A DNA stretch of 64,000 nt from PALSA-505 sp036267135 (GCA_036267135.1 DATAWQ010000028.1:5235-69234); one strand, 5' to 3'; shown: positions 32,099 to 41,032, counted from the first letter of the stretch. The notes: generated from the letters alone by a model not told the origin. Numbers and translations are program-made.

Positions 32099-33148
32099 AT
32101 GCCAACAACGGGTTCCGGCGGGGATGCGGCAGTGAGCGATCTCGCGGTGCGGGTGTGGCGGCGGTACGGCCAGGTGCGTCTGTACGTCTCTGGAGCGGGC
32201 GGGGAGATCGGCTGGTACGACCCGCGCACCGGGCGATTTGACTTGGCCGAGCCGGAACTGGCCGCCGAGTTCTGGGCGGCCGCGCTGGCCGAGTGCGACA
32301 CCCTGCTCAGCGCGGGCAAACTCACCGAGCGGGTGCTGCCCGCTGTCGCCCCGGCTTCGGCGACGCCCGCCGAGCCGGTGGGTTCGATCGAACCCCTACA
32401 TTACGAACCGTCGCCATCGGCAACCGAAGTTCAGGCGGGACCGCAGGCGCCTGCGGAGGCGAACGAGCACTGGGTCGTCAGGGACGCCGAATGGGAGGAC
32501 CTGGCGAACAGCGCGCCCGGTTCGGCGGCGCAGGCGCACGCGGCCGAGCTTCGGCGCCGGCATCCGGTGCTGACCGCGCTGGCCAGGCTCGCCGGGGTGC
32601 GCACCACCGAGCAGGCGTTCGCCAAGGGAGCGCGGGGCGAGCGGGAAGTGGGGCGCAAGCTCAACCGGTGGGCGGCGGCCGCGGGCTGGCAGGTGCTGCA
32701 CGCGGTCCCCATCGGCACCCGCGGCACCGACATCGACCACGTGGTGATCGGTCCGTTCGGCCTGGTGACGGTCAACACGAAGACCACGTCCACCTCGGTC
32801 TGGGTGGGCGAGTTCGGCATGGTGGTCGGCAAGACCAAGGTCGACTACCTGCGCAAGTCACGAGCCGAGGCGCGGCGGGCCGGGGCGCTGATCTCGCGGG
32901 CGGTGGGCTGGCCGGTGCCGGTGCAGCCGGTGATCGTGTTCGTCGGCGCCCGCCGGTTCACCATCCGGCGGGGCGGGCCCGCCGACGTGGCCGTGCTCCC
33001 GTCGGCCCGGGCGCTGCGGCGATGGCTGCGCAAGCAGCCGGGCGTGCTCGAGCCCGGGCAGGTGGACGAGATCTATGCGGCGGCCCGGCGGCCCGGCACC
33101 TGGCAGCGCTCACCAAAACCGAGGCCGCCCAGGCCCCGCAGGGCGTGA
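32099..33148 (+). CDS. NERD (nuclease-related) domain protein
   Basis: 349 residues, no TM segment. The N-terminal ~70 residues (VRVWRRYGQVRLYV, GWYDPRTGRFDLAEPEL) form a small domain I do not recognise. An acidic linker follows. Residues ~180-300 are a NERD domain: AKGARGEREVGRKLNRW (Glu), IGTRGTDIDHVVIGPFGLVTVNTKT (Asp and Lys of the restriction-like core) and a later VIVFVGARRFTIRR. The basic C-terminus KPRPPRPRRA may bind nucleic acid. NERD domains are predicted nucleases in DNA processing. The 102-bp shared spacer with the DnaN paralogue suggests joint control. Confidence 0.85.
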   Translation: MPTTGSGGDAAVSDLAVRVWRRYGQVRLYVSGAGGEIGWYDPRTGRFDLAEPELAAEFWAAALAECDTLLSAGKLTERVLPAVAPASATPAEPVGSIEPLHYEPSPSATEVQAGPQAPAEANEHWVVRDAEWEDLANSAPGSAAQAHAAELRRRHPVLTALARLAGVRTTEQAFAKGARGEREVGRKLNRWAAAAGWQVLHAVPIGTRGTDIDHVVIGPFGLVTVNTKTTSTSVWVGEFGMVVGKTKVDYLRKSRAEARRAGALISRAVGWPVPVQPVIVFVGARRFTIRRGGPADVAVLPSARALRRWLRKQPGVLEPGQVDEIYAAARRPGTWQRSPKPRPPRPRRA

Positions 33149-33158
33149 CCGGGCCGGG

Positions 33159-33419
33159 TCAGAGCAGTCCCGGGGGCACCGAGTCGAGAGCGGCCCCGAT
33201 CGCCTTGGCCAGGGCTCTGGCCGACTCCGCGGTCAGCTCCACCGCCACCCGCGCGGACGGGCCGCGGCCGGGGTTGAGGAAGTCGATGTTGAGCGTGTGC
33301 TCGGCCTGGGCGTGCACCGGGTGGTCGAAGTAGACGGTGGCCTCGGACAGCCCGAACCAGCCGTCGGCACCCTTGCCACTCCCGGTGACCTCGATCTTCT
33401 CGGTGAGATACGTGCACAT
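33159..33419 (-). CDS. Small conserved protein (DUF6295-like)
   Basis: 86 residues from ATG 33419, with GGAGG 7 nt upstream. It begins MCTYLTEKIEVTGSGKG and has FGLSEATVYFDHPVHAQAEH, then a NIDFLNPGRGPSARVAVELT strand block and an ARALAKAIGAAL helix. I recall this pattern as a small actinobacterial family of unknown function, often next to hydrolases. It starts 14 bp after the dienelactone hydrolase stop, so the two are one transcript. Confidence 0.75.
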   Translation of the reverse strand: MCTYLTEKIEVTGSGKGADGWFGLSEATVYFDHPVHAQAEHTLNIDFLNPGRGPSARVAVELTAESARALAKAIGAALDSVPPGLL

Positions 33420-33433
33420 GACCAAGACCTCCG

Positions 33434-34177
33434 TCAGCTCGCCAGGTACTTGCCGAACCACTCCCAGATCCGCTGCCAGCCGTCGTTGGCGGCCTCGGGC
33501 CGGTAAGCCGGCCTGTCCACCGCGAAGAACGCGTGCCCGGCGCCCTCGTAGGTGTGGAACTCGTGCACCTTGCCGAGCCGGGTGAGTTCCTTGTCCAGCT
33601 CCTCGGTCTGCTCCGGAGACGGGTGCTGGTCCTCGGCGCCGAACAGGCCGAGCAACGGGCAGGACAGGTCTTCGGCCAGGTGGATGATCGGGCCGACCTT
33701 GAGCGGCATGCCCTCGGGCGGGGTGCCGACCACGAACGCGCCGTAGCAGTCCACGGCGGCGTCCAGCGGCAGGCGGCAGGCGGCCAGGAAGGACTGCCGG
33801 CCGCCGGAGCAGTAGCCGATCACGCCGACTTTGCTGTTGGAGGTGGGCAGCGCCCGCAGGTAGGCGGCCGCCTCGCCGACGTCACCGACCAGGCGCTCGT
33901 CGGGCACGCCACCCTTGGCCCGCGCGGTCGCGGCGGCGTCGTCCGGGCTGGCTCCTGGCGCCTCGCGGTGGTACAGGTTCGGGCACAGGGCGGCGTAGCC
34001 GTTGGCCGCGAACGTCCTGGTGATTTCCTTGGTCTGCGAGTCGTAGCCCGGCATGTGGTGAATGACCACGACGCTGCCGAACGGACCCGGCCCCAGCGGC
34101 CTGGCCAGGTAACCCTCGATCACGTCACCGTTGTGACCGGGGAACCCTATGGTCTCCGCCATGATCGCGTCATACAT
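33434..34177 (-). CDS. Dienelactone hydrolase family protein
   Basis: 247 residues. Alpha/beta hydrolase of the DLH type with a Cys nucleophile in VGVIGYCSGGRQSF, the acid in LFGAEDQHPSP and the His in YEGAGHAFF. The N-terminal GHNGDVIEGYLARP and HHMPGYDSQTKEITRTFAANGYAALCPNLYHR segments match the family. DLHs open lactones in ring-cleavage pathways, but many are general esterases. No catechol genes are nearby. It is the first gene of a two-gene operon with the DUF6295-like gene. Confidence 0.9.
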   Translation of the reverse strand: MYDAIMAETIGFPGHNGDVIEGYLARPLGPGPFGSVVVIHHMPGYDSQTKEITRTFAANGYAALCPNLYHREAPGASPDDAAATARAKGGVPDERLVGDVGEAAAYLRALPTSNSKVGVIGYCSGGRQSFLAACRLPLDAAVDCYGAFVVGTPPEGMPLKVGPIIHLAEDLSCPLLGLFGAEDQHPSPEQTEELDKELTRLGKVHEFHTYEGAGHAFFAVDRPAYRPEAANDGWQRIWEWFGKYLAS

Positions 34178-34368
34178 TGGGCATCCTCTCCATCAACGAC
34201 CGTGACCGGCGTGTTTGCTGTCAGGTCCCGGCAATACCGGCCTTATCTTGCCAGGCGCTAGGACCCGCCGGGTCAGCGCATCCCGGGAGGCCCGCCCGGC
34301 GGGCAAGATCCGCCCGGTGAGAGGCTGGTGCCGGTGGGGAAAGTGTCGCACCGGCGCGGTCGGGCCCG

Positions 34369-35463
34369 GTGTGCCTGGTGGCGCGAAAGGCGGACCCGTT
34401 GGCCTACACGGCGGACGAACAAGGGCGATGGACCTCGCTGGCCTACACGGCAGCCGAGGGCCGGTACGAGCAAATCCCGTACCGCCGCTGCGGCCGCAGC
34501 GGGATACGGCTGCCCGAGGTGTCGCTGGGGCTGTGGCACAACTTCGGCGACGAGCAGCCGATCGCCACCCAGCGGGCCATTTTGCGGCGCGCTTTCGACC
34601 TCGGCGTCACGCATTTCGACCTGGCCAACAACTACGGCCCTCCGTACGGCTCGGCGGAGATCAACTTCAGCCGGGTCATGCGCGAGGATTTCCGCCGGTA
34701 CCGGGACGAGCTGATCATTTCCACCAAGGCCGGGTACGACATGTGGCCTGGCCCCTACGGTGAGTGGGGTTCGCGCAAGTACCTGCTGGCCAGCCTGGAT
34801 CAATCGCTGGCCCGGATGGGCCTGGACTACGTGGATATCTTCTACAGCCACCGATTCGACACCGATACGCCGCTGGAAGAGACAATGGGCGCGCTGGACA
34901 CCGCGGTCCGTTCCGGCAAGGCCCTTTATGCGGGCATTTCTTCGTATTCTCCGGAACGGACGGAGGAGGCAGCCCGGATTCTCACCCGGCTGGGCACGCC
35001 GCTATTCATCAACCAGCCGTCCTATTCGATGCTCAACCGGTGGATCGAGGGTGGGCTGCTCGACGTGCTCGACCGGGAAGGCGTCGGCTGCATCGCGTTC
35101 TCACCGCTGGCCCAGGGGGTGCTGACCAGCAAGTACCTCGACGGCGTCCCAGCGGGGTCGCGGGCCAGCCGGGACTCCTCGCTGTCCCGCGACCAGCTCA
35201 CCGAGCAGACACTGGGGCACGTGCGGGCGCTGAGCGCGATCGCCGAGGCCCGCGGCCAGTCGGTGGCACAGCTCGCGCTGTCGTGGGTGCTGCGGGACCA
35301 GCGGGTCACGTCGGCGCTGATCGGGGCGAGCAGCGTGGCCCAGCTCGAAGAGAACGTGGCCGCGGCCGGGCGGTCGGAGTTCACCGCGGAAGAGCTGGCC
35401 ACCATCGACCACGACGCGGTCGAGGCGGGCATCAACATCTGGGCCGACTCCAGCGCCGGGTAG
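34369..35463 (+). CDS. Aldo/keto reductase, YghZ/GpR-like
   Basis: NADPH-dependent reductase; the YghZ group acts on L-glyceraldehyde-3-phosphate and methylglyoxal-like aldehydes. The core is typical: PYRRCGRSGIRLPEVSLGLW, HNFGDEQP, FDLANNYGPPYGSAEINFSRV (Asp, Tyr), ISTKAGYDMWPGPYGEWGSRK (Lys and the YghZ insertion), DYVDIFYSHRFD (His), INQPSYSM and GVGCIAFSPLAQGVLTSKYL. The N-terminus is odd. LAYTA occurs twice through a 12-bp direct repeat (34401-34412, 34440-34451), and a TTG at 34399 behind AAAGGCGG may be the real start. Confidence 0.9.
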   Translation: MCLVARKADPLAYTADEQGRWTSLAYTAAEGRYEQIPYRRCGRSGIRLPEVSLGLWHNFGDEQPIATQRAILRRAFDLGVTHFDLANNYGPPYGSAEINFSRVMREDFRRYRDELIISTKAGYDMWPGPYGEWGSRKYLLASLDQSLARMGLDYVDIFYSHRFDTDTPLEETMGALDTAVRSGKALYAGISSYSPERTEEAARILTRLGTPLFINQPSYSMLNRWIEGGLLDVLDREGVGCIAFSPLAQGVLTSKYLDGVPAGSRASRDSSLSRDQLTEQTLGHVRALSAIAEARGQSVAQLALSWVLRDQRVTSALIGASSVAQLEENVAAAGRSEFTAEELATIDHDAVEAGINIWADSSAG

Positions 35464-35556
35464 CGACCGTCAGCGCCGGGTAGCCCGCCGGCTCAGCGCA
35501 ACGCCGGTGTGGGGCGTCTTTAGTACGTGGATTACTCCCAACCGAAGGGGATTCGC

Positions 35557-37344
35557 GTGCTTCGTCATCTACAGGGGTGGGGCGCCCGGGTGGCCGCGCT
35601 CACCGCGCTGGCCGCGCTCACCGCCGCGGCCGGGCTGGCCCCGGCCAGCGCCACGGCCAGCACCACGGCCAGCACCACCCAAGACACGCTGACGGTGAAG
35701 GCCACCAACCTGAAGGGCCAGCCGGACGCCAACGGCACCATGCAGCTGTGGAGCGTGGATAACACCACGTCGCTCACCGGGCCGCAGGCGTATCAGAAGT
35801 TCGTCAACGGCCGGGCCACCTTTCAGCTCCCGGCCGGTCACTACTTCGCGGTTGCCACCTTCGGCAGCACGGGGCCGACCAAGCACCCGGTGCCACTCCG
35901 GTACGTGGTGATCCCCCAGCTCAACGTGGCCAAGAACCAGACGCTCAGCGTGGCCGAGACCCAGGCCAGCAGCGAGGTGACGATGGCGACGCCGCGGCCC
36001 GCCACCGCGCTGGACACCGACGTGGAACTGAAGCGCACCGGGACCAAGGGCCCGGCGATCGTGCTGGAGTTCTACAACTTTGCCCCGGAGTGGTTCAGCC
36101 CGGCGAACGCCAAGCCATCCGTGGGCACGTTCCGGATGGCGGTGAACCAGCACCTGGAGTCCCCGGCCGGGTCCGGCGTCCCCTATGAGTACACCCTCAG
36201 CTACCTCGACTCGCCCGGGATCATCCCATCCCAGCACTACGTGGCCAGTGCGAAGGACCTGGCCACCGTGCACGAACGGTTCTACCAGCCGGTGAAGGCG
36301 ACGGGAGGCTGGGCCCTGCCCGGCAGCCTGCCCGGCACCAGCCCCAACAAGAACAAGGACTGGTTCGGCTTTGCCGAGCCCGCGGGCCCGGCGCTGACCT
36401 TGCCCGGACAGCTCACCGAGTACGTCGGGGGTCCCTCGACCATGGAGTGGACCGGGGAATACCAGCCGGCTAGCGGGACGCCGTGGGCGGCCAGCAACGC
36501 ACGCCTGCTGCACCCCGGGGAGAACCTTACCGAGAACTGGAGCGCGCTCCCGCTGCACACCGCCGCGAACGTGCTGCTGGAGCCCGAGTCCAACATGTTC
36601 GGCGCGACACTGCCTTCGGCGTCCAGGCGAGGGAACACGCTCACCCTGGCCGTCGACCCGTTCGACGACAACCAGCCCGGGCACGTCATCGGCTGGCTGG
36701 GTTCGAGCAGCGCCGCGAAGGTGGCCGGCACCTATCAGGTCGACCGGAATGGCACCAAGATCGCCGGTGGGAACGCGGTCAGCAAGATCCCCGGGCCCGA
36801 CGGTGAGTTCTACACCAAGGTCGCGCTGAACTCGGCCAAGGCGTCCACCGTCCGGTTCGCGCTGCACGTCACCCGCGCCGGCGCCGGCTATCCGCTGTCG
36901 AACGCCATCGACACCGCCTGGACCTGGCGTACCACCCCGGCGGGCGCGGCGAAGGCGCCGGCCGGCTGGACCTGCGTGCTGTACCAGCGGGTCAGCAACT
37001 GTGCGGTGCAGCCGATGATGACACTGCAGTACGCGGTGGCGGGGCTCAGCCTGCACGGCGCGGCCCAGGCCGGCCGTCAGGTGCTGCACGTGTCGGTGGG
37101 GCATTTGCAGGCCGCGAAGGCCAGCGGGATCGCGCGCGCCGCGGTGTCGGTGTCCTTCGACGGCGGCACGACGTGGCATCGGACCCAGGTGACCGGGACC
37201 GGCGGCCATTACACGGCGGCGTTCACCGCCCCGGCGGGCACCAAGGTGACGCTGCGCACCAGCGCCAGCGACGCGGCGGGCGCCACCATCACCGAGACCA
37301 TCGCCAACGCCTACCAAATTGCCAACTCCCATCAATTGGCATGA
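35557..37344 (+). CDS. Large secreted protein of unknown function
   Basis: GTG 35557, 6 nt after AAGGGG, gives a good signal peptide (VLRHLQGWGARVAALTALAA, cleavage near ATA) and 595 residues. No TM anchor or sorting motif. The mature part starts with a carboxypeptidase-regulatory-like beta domain (LTVKATNLKGQPDANGTMQL, LPAGHYFAVATFG). A long beta-rich region follows (WTGEYQPASGTPWAAS, WTWRTTPAGAAKAPAG). Two cysteines flank LYQRVSN. A final beta-sandwich has VSVSFDGGTTWHRTQVTGTGG. These modules resemble the accessory C-terminal regions of large actinobacterial subtilases, but no protease domain is here. It lies directly upstream of the sigma factor gene. Confidence 0.78.
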   Translation: MLRHLQGWGARVAALTALAALTAAAGLAPASATASTTASTTQDTLTVKATNLKGQPDANGTMQLWSVDNTTSLTGPQAYQKFVNGRATFQLPAGHYFAVATFGSTGPTKHPVPLRYVVIPQLNVAKNQTLSVAETQASSEVTMATPRPATALDTDVELKRTGTKGPAIVLEFYNFAPEWFSPANAKPSVGTFRMAVNQHLESPAGSGVPYEYTLSYLDSPGIIPSQHYVASAKDLATVHERFYQPVKATGGWALPGSLPGTSPNKNKDWFGFAEPAGPALTLPGQLTEYVGGPSTMEWTGEYQPASGTPWAASNARLLHPGENLTENWSALPLHTAANVLLEPESNMFGATLPSASRRGNTLTLAVDPFDDNQPGHVIGWLGSSSAAKVAGTYQVDRNGTKIAGGNAVSKIPGPDGEFYTKVALNSAKASTVRFALHVTRAGAGYPLSNAIDTAWTWRTTPAGAAKAPAGWTCVLYQRVSNCAVQPMMTLQYAVAGLSLHGAAQAGRQVLHVSVGHLQAAKASGIARAAVSVSFDGGTTWHRTQVTGTGGHYTAAFTAPAGTKVTLRTSASDAAGATITETIANAYQIANSHQLA

Positions 37345-37380
37345 CGGGTGACTCAGCATGAGCACATGGTCAGGCGTCAT

Positions 37381-37914
37381 ATGAGTATGGCGACAAGCCC
37401 CGAACTCACCGACCGCGCTACCGGCCCGGCGGCCGAGTTCGTCGACGAACTGTTCCGCGCGCACGCGGTCTCCCTGGTCCGGCTGGCCACGCTGCTGGTC
37501 GGCGACCAGCAGAGCGCCGAGGACGTGGTCCAGGAGGCGTTCCTGCGGCTCTACCGGGGTCTGGCCGGGCTGCGGGACCGCGACAAGGCGCTCCCCTACC
37601 TGCGGACCTCGGTGGTCAACGGGGCACGCTCGACGCTGCGGGCCCGGCGGCGGGCGCTGCTGCGCCGGGCCGCACACCAGCCGGCCGTGTGGTCGGCCGA
37701 GTCGGCGGCGCTGGACGGCGAGGACCGCCGGGCCGTGCTGGCCGCCGTGGCCAGGCTGCCGCGCCGGTCCCGTGAGGTGCTGGCGCTGCGCTACTACTTC
37801 GACCTGCCCGACCACGAGATCGCGGAGACGCTCGGGGTCAGCCGGGGCACGGTGTCATCCACCGCGTCGCGGGCGATGGCGACGCTCACCCGCGACCTGA
37901 AGGAGGAGCGGTGA
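37381..37914 (+). CDS. SigE-family ECF RNA polymerase sigma factor
   Basis: About 177 residues; the start may be 37381 or a GTG at 37348. Region 2 is FRAHAVSLVRLATLLVGDQQ, then SAEDVVQEAFLRLYRGLAGL. Region 4 is LPRRSREVLALRYYFDLPDHEIAETLGVSRGTVSS, then RAMATL. The RARRRALLRRAAHQP linker is typical of the SigE (SigE-family, actinobacterial) group. The next gene starts inside its stop codon (GTGA overlap), so the two are translationally coupled. That partner is the likely anti-sigma or sensor. Confidence 0.93.
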   Translation: MSMATSPELTDRATGPAAEFVDELFRAHAVSLVRLATLLVGDQQSAEDVVQEAFLRLYRGLAGLRDRDKALPYLRTSVVNGARSTLRARRRALLRRAAHQPAVWSAESAALDGEDRRAVLAAVARLPRRSREVLALRYYFDLPDHEIAETLGVSRGTVSSTASRAMATLTRDLKEER

Positions 37915-39158
37915 ACACCATGGAGGACAGGCTGCGCGACGCGTACGAGGCCGCCGCGCAGACCGTACTGGCCGAGTCCGTACTGGCCGAGTCCGTACTG
38001 GCCGACGGGGTCCGTGGCCTGCACGGCCACCGACGGTGGGCCCGCGGACGGCAGGCTCACCCGCACGCCAAGCGCGGCAGGTCACGGGGGCGGCTGCTGA
38101 TACCGTTCGCGGCGGCGGTCGCGGTCATAGCCGTGGTGGCCGGGACCACCGTGCTGACCCAGCGCACCGGGCCGGCGCCGAACGGCACCCACCGTCGCGG
38201 TGGCCCAGCCGCGGCGGAGGTGGTCGGCACGCCGGGCTACTTCGTCGCGCTGAACTGGACGACGCACCCGTCCATGTTCGTGGTGAACGCGGCCACCGGG
38301 GCCAAGGGCCAGACGATCACGCTGCCGTCATCGGATGGCAATCTGGTCGGCGTGGCCACCGGTGACGGCCGGACGTTCGTGGCCGCGACGATACGGCGGG
38401 GTCCGTGCGTCACCCACCTGTACAAGTTCGGCCTGTCCTCGGCCGGCCAGCCCACCGCGCTGACCGCGTCCGGCACGGTCCCAGGTGTGGTCACCCCCTG
38501 GACCATGGCGGTCGCGGGCAACGGCCAGATGGTCGCCTATGACACCGTGGGCTGCGCGCAGCCAACGGGTTCCTCGCCGGGCAGCCCGCCAGTGCGCCAG
38601 ACCGTTCGTGGCGCCCTCGATGTGGTGAACTTCGCCACCGGACAGACAAAGCACTGGTCGTACGCGTACAAGCTCAGCGACCAGAACGAGTTCTTCGGCG
38701 GGGTGTCGCTGAGCGAGGACGGCAGCAGCGCCGCCGACGGGGCCTGGGTGGTGCCGACCAGCGCACCCGATGGCCCGCTGACGGCCCGCGGCCGGATGGT
38801 GGCCCACCCGGGTGAGTTCGGCTCGTCGACGATCGCGAACGGGCTCGAACTGGCCGGGAACGGCAAGGCGGCATACTTCGGCACGTTCCTGGTCAAGCAC
38901 GACAAGCCCGCGGGGCGCAACTGGCAACTGCGTAAGTTCAACCTGGTCACCGGGCGGACCAGCCTGGTGCGCAGCTTCCCCGGCACGATGGGGACCGCGG
39001 GGGCCGCGGCTTGCGACCCCACCGGCCGGTACCTGCTGGCCGAGTACCTTCCGCACCTCGGAACCGGGGTCACGCGGGTGGCCAGGCTCGACTTGGCGAC
39101 CGGGAAGGTCACCCAGCTCAACGCCACCTGGGCGGTCGAGGCGGCGATCGCCTGGTAA
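37911..39158 (+). CDS. Membrane-anchored sensor-like protein coupled to the sigma factor
   Basis: 415 residues. The cytoplasmic N-terminus (~1-62: MEDRLRDAYEAAAQTVLAES) is short and helical, as in simple anti-sigma or sigma-associated proteins. One TM helix follows (LLIPFAAAVAVIAVVAGTTVL, ~63-83). The outer part (~100-415) is repetitive beta structure (YFVALNWTTHPSMFVVNAATG, MAVAGNGQMVAYDTVG, RVARLDLATGKVTQLN), probably a beta-propeller. No zinc anti-sigma motif (HxxxCxxC) is present. The role as regulator of the sigma factor is inferred from coupling only. Confidence 0.75.
   Translation: MNTMEDRLRDAYEAAAQTVLAESVLAESVLADGVRGLHGHRRWARGRQAHPHAKRGRSRGRLLIPFAAAVAVIAVVAGTTVLTQRTGPAPNGTHRRGGPAAAEVVGTPGYFVALNWTTHPSMFVVNAATGAKGQTITLPSSDGNLVGVATGDGRTFVAATIRRGPCVTHLYKFGLSSAGQPTALTASGTVPGVVTPWTMAVAGNGQMVAYDTVGCAQPTGSSPGSPPVRQTVRGALDVVNFATGQTKHWSYAYKLSDQNEFFGGVSLSEDGSSAADGAWVVPTSAPDGPLTARGRMVAHPGEFGSSTIANGLELAGNGKAAYFGTFLVKHDKPAGRNWQLRKFNLVTGRTSLVRSFPGTMGTAGAAACDPTGRYLLAEYLPHLGTGVTRVARLDLATGKVTQLNATWAVEAAIAW
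37965..38006. repeat. Tandem 15-bp repeat in the sensor-like gene
   Basis: GTACTGGCCGAGTCC occurs twice in full (37965-37979, 37980-37994), with a partial third copy. It encodes VLAES-VLAES-VLAD in the cytoplasmic helix next to the sigma factor gene. Confidence 0.85.
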
Positions 39159-39179
39159 GCCCCGTCACATAGGCCCCGT

Positions 39180-39316
39180 CTACGGTGTCGCCTGCTGCAG
39201 GATCACGCTGTGTACCTGGCTGGTGCTGTTGGCCACGGCGAACAGCGGGCCGCCGGTCACGCCGGACACGGCCGGCCCACCCGGGTAAGACTCCTGGCCG
39301 CCCAGGGTGAGGCTGG
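39180..39316 (-). pseudogene. C-terminal remnant of a secreted propeller-like protein
   Basis: On the minus strand a frame reads SLTLGGQESYPGGPAVSGVT, then GGPLFAVANSTSQVHSV, and stops at 39180. It looks like the last ~45 residues of a secreted beta-rich protein. Its 5' part is missing. At ~39316 it meets, head-on, the beginning of the RCC1-type gene on the other strand. Confidence 0.45.
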
Positions 39317-41013
39317 CCCTGCTGGGCCTGACCGGGGTGACCTCGATCACGGCCGGCGGGCAAGTCGGGGCGGCGGTGCTGGCCAACGGCGCGGTGATGG
39401 CCTGGCCGGCGTTCAACCGCCCGGTCGCGGCCGCGGTGCCGCTGGTGGCCGGCGCGAAGCAGATCGCGGCCGGCTTCGACTCATTCGTGACGCTGCTGCC
39501 CAACGGCACCGTGGTTACCTGGGCGCCCACCGAAACCGGGTTCACCACTCCGGTGAAGGTGAAGCGCCTGGCCAAGGTCACCGCGATCGCCACCAGCAGC
39601 GAGGGATGCTGCACCAGCTTCCTCGGGTTTTCGCTCGCGCTGACGGCTGGTGGGACGGTGAAGGCCTGGGGTGACGACGTCTTCGGTGAGCTCGGCGACG
39701 GCAAGACAACCGCTAGTTCGGTCCCCGTCGTGGTGCAGGGCCTGTCCGGGGTGACCGCGATCGCCGCCGGGGATGTGCAGGCGATAGCGCTGACCGCGGG
39801 CACCGCTCCCCCGGCTTCCTCCCGCACTGGCCCGTTCTCCAGCGTCTGGCGGCAGACGGCCGACCCGGAAAACCTCTCCGAGACCGGCGGGATCAAGGAC
39901 ACCTTCCTGGACTCGGTCTCGGCCGCCAGCGGCACCGACGCCTGGGCGGCCGGGTTCCACGGCCTCGACCCAAGTCAGCCGCTGGCCGAGCACTTCAGCG
40001 GCCACGCCTGGCACACCGCACCGACGCCGCTGCCCGAAGGCGCTACCACCGGCCAGCTCGCCGGTCTCGACGAGGTCGGCCCCACCGATGTGTGGGCGGT
40101 GGGAAGCAGCACGGGAACGATCTCTGGCAACACGCTCACCACGACGCTGGCCGAGCACTTCGACGGCAGCACCTGGACGATCGTGCCCACCCCGAACCCG
40201 GCCACCAGCGCGAACTCGGTCGACCAGCTGGACGCGGTCGGGGGCACCGGGCCGGACGACCTGTGGGCGGCCGGGTCGGTGTTCGACTTCAGCACCCAGG
40301 AAATCACGCTGCTGTTCGAGCACTTCAACGGCACCACGTGGCAGGTAACCGCCGCACCGTCAGCGAAGGCGTCCGGCCAGTTCCCGGCCCTGGACGCGGT
40401 GACGGCGATCTCGCCCACCGACGTGTGGGCGGTCGGCCAGACCCAGACCGAAGCCGGGAACGGCGGCATCGACAACACCCTGGCCGTGCACTGGAACGGG
40501 AGTTCCTGGCAGGTCGTGACCTCACCGTGCCTGAGCGGCAGCGGGACCGTGCTAGCGAAGAACTGCAAGATCAAGCAGCAGAACCATCTGACCGGCGTGA
40601 CCGCGCTCGGCACGAACGACGTGTGGGCCTCGGGCTATCTGGACGGCAGCGACGGCCGGATACCGTACGTGCTGCACTGGGACGGCATGGCCTGGTCGCT
40701 GACCAAGACACCCACCCTCGGCGGCACCGAACTGTTCGGCATCGCGGCCCTGTCGGCCACGGACATCTGGGTGTCGGGCTCAGATTTCAGCGTCACCGGC
40801 CTGGGCCTTGCGGTCGTCGAGCATTTCGACGGCACGTCCTGGTCCGTGGCTCCCTTCCTGCACCCGGGCCAGGACGCCGGAGTCCCCAACGACACGCTCA
40901 GCGCCATCGCCAGCGCGCCGCCGCACACGCTGTTCACAATCGGCAGCCGTCAAATCCCCGACCAGGGCTTCTGTTGCCAGTTCGGGCTGGCCGAGCGCTC
41001 CACCAGCGGCTGA
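39307..41013 (+). CDS. RCC1-repeat / WGT-repeat protein, apparently 5'-truncated
   Basis: 568 codons are open. The first ~165 residues contain RCC1-type blades: GVTSITAGGQVGAAVLANGA, then MAW; AKQIAAGFDSFVTLLPNGTV; KAWGDDVFGELGDGKTTASS. The rest (~170-568) is a run of ~60-residue repeats of the pattern LAEHFDGSTWTIVPTPNP, then L-x-AV, then T-x-(T/D)D-x-WA-x-G, related to the WNGTTW protein at 16-17 kb. There is no signal peptide and the frame begins mid-blade, whereas such proteins are normally exported. The start GTG 39307 lacks a ribosome site. The gene has probably lost its 5' end. Confidence 0.7.
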   Translation: MRLALLGLTGVTSITAGGQVGAAVLANGAVMAWPAFNRPVAAAVPLVAGAKQIAAGFDSFVTLLPNGTVVTWAPTETGFTTPVKVKRLAKVTAIATSSEGCCTSFLGFSLALTAGGTVKAWGDDVFGELGDGKTTASSVPVVVQGLSGVTAIAAGDVQAIALTAGTAPPASSRTGPFSSVWRQTADPENLSETGGIKDTFLDSVSAASGTDAWAAGFHGLDPSQPLAEHFSGHAWHTAPTPLPEGATTGQLAGLDEVGPTDVWAVGSSTGTISGNTLTTTLAEHFDGSTWTIVPTPNPATSANSVDQLDAVGGTGPDDLWAAGSVFDFSTQEITLLFEHFNGTTWQVTAAPSAKASGQFPALDAVTAISPTDVWAVGQTQTEAGNGGIDNTLAVHWNGSSWQVVTSPCLSGSGTVLAKNCKIKQQNHLTGVTALGTNDVWASGYLDGSDGRIPYVLHWDGMAWSLTKTPTLGGTELFGIAALSATDIWVSGSDFSVTGLGLAVVEHFDGTSWSVAPFLHPGQDAGVPNDTLSAIASAPPHTLFTIGSRQIPDQGFCCQFGLAERSTSG

Positions 41014-41032
41014 AACCCACCACTGCGGCCTC

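Noticed and set aside
35569..37815. 748-codon minus-strand open frame
   Set aside because: Antisense shadow of the secreted protein and sigma factor; Arg/Gly/His-rich composition without domains.
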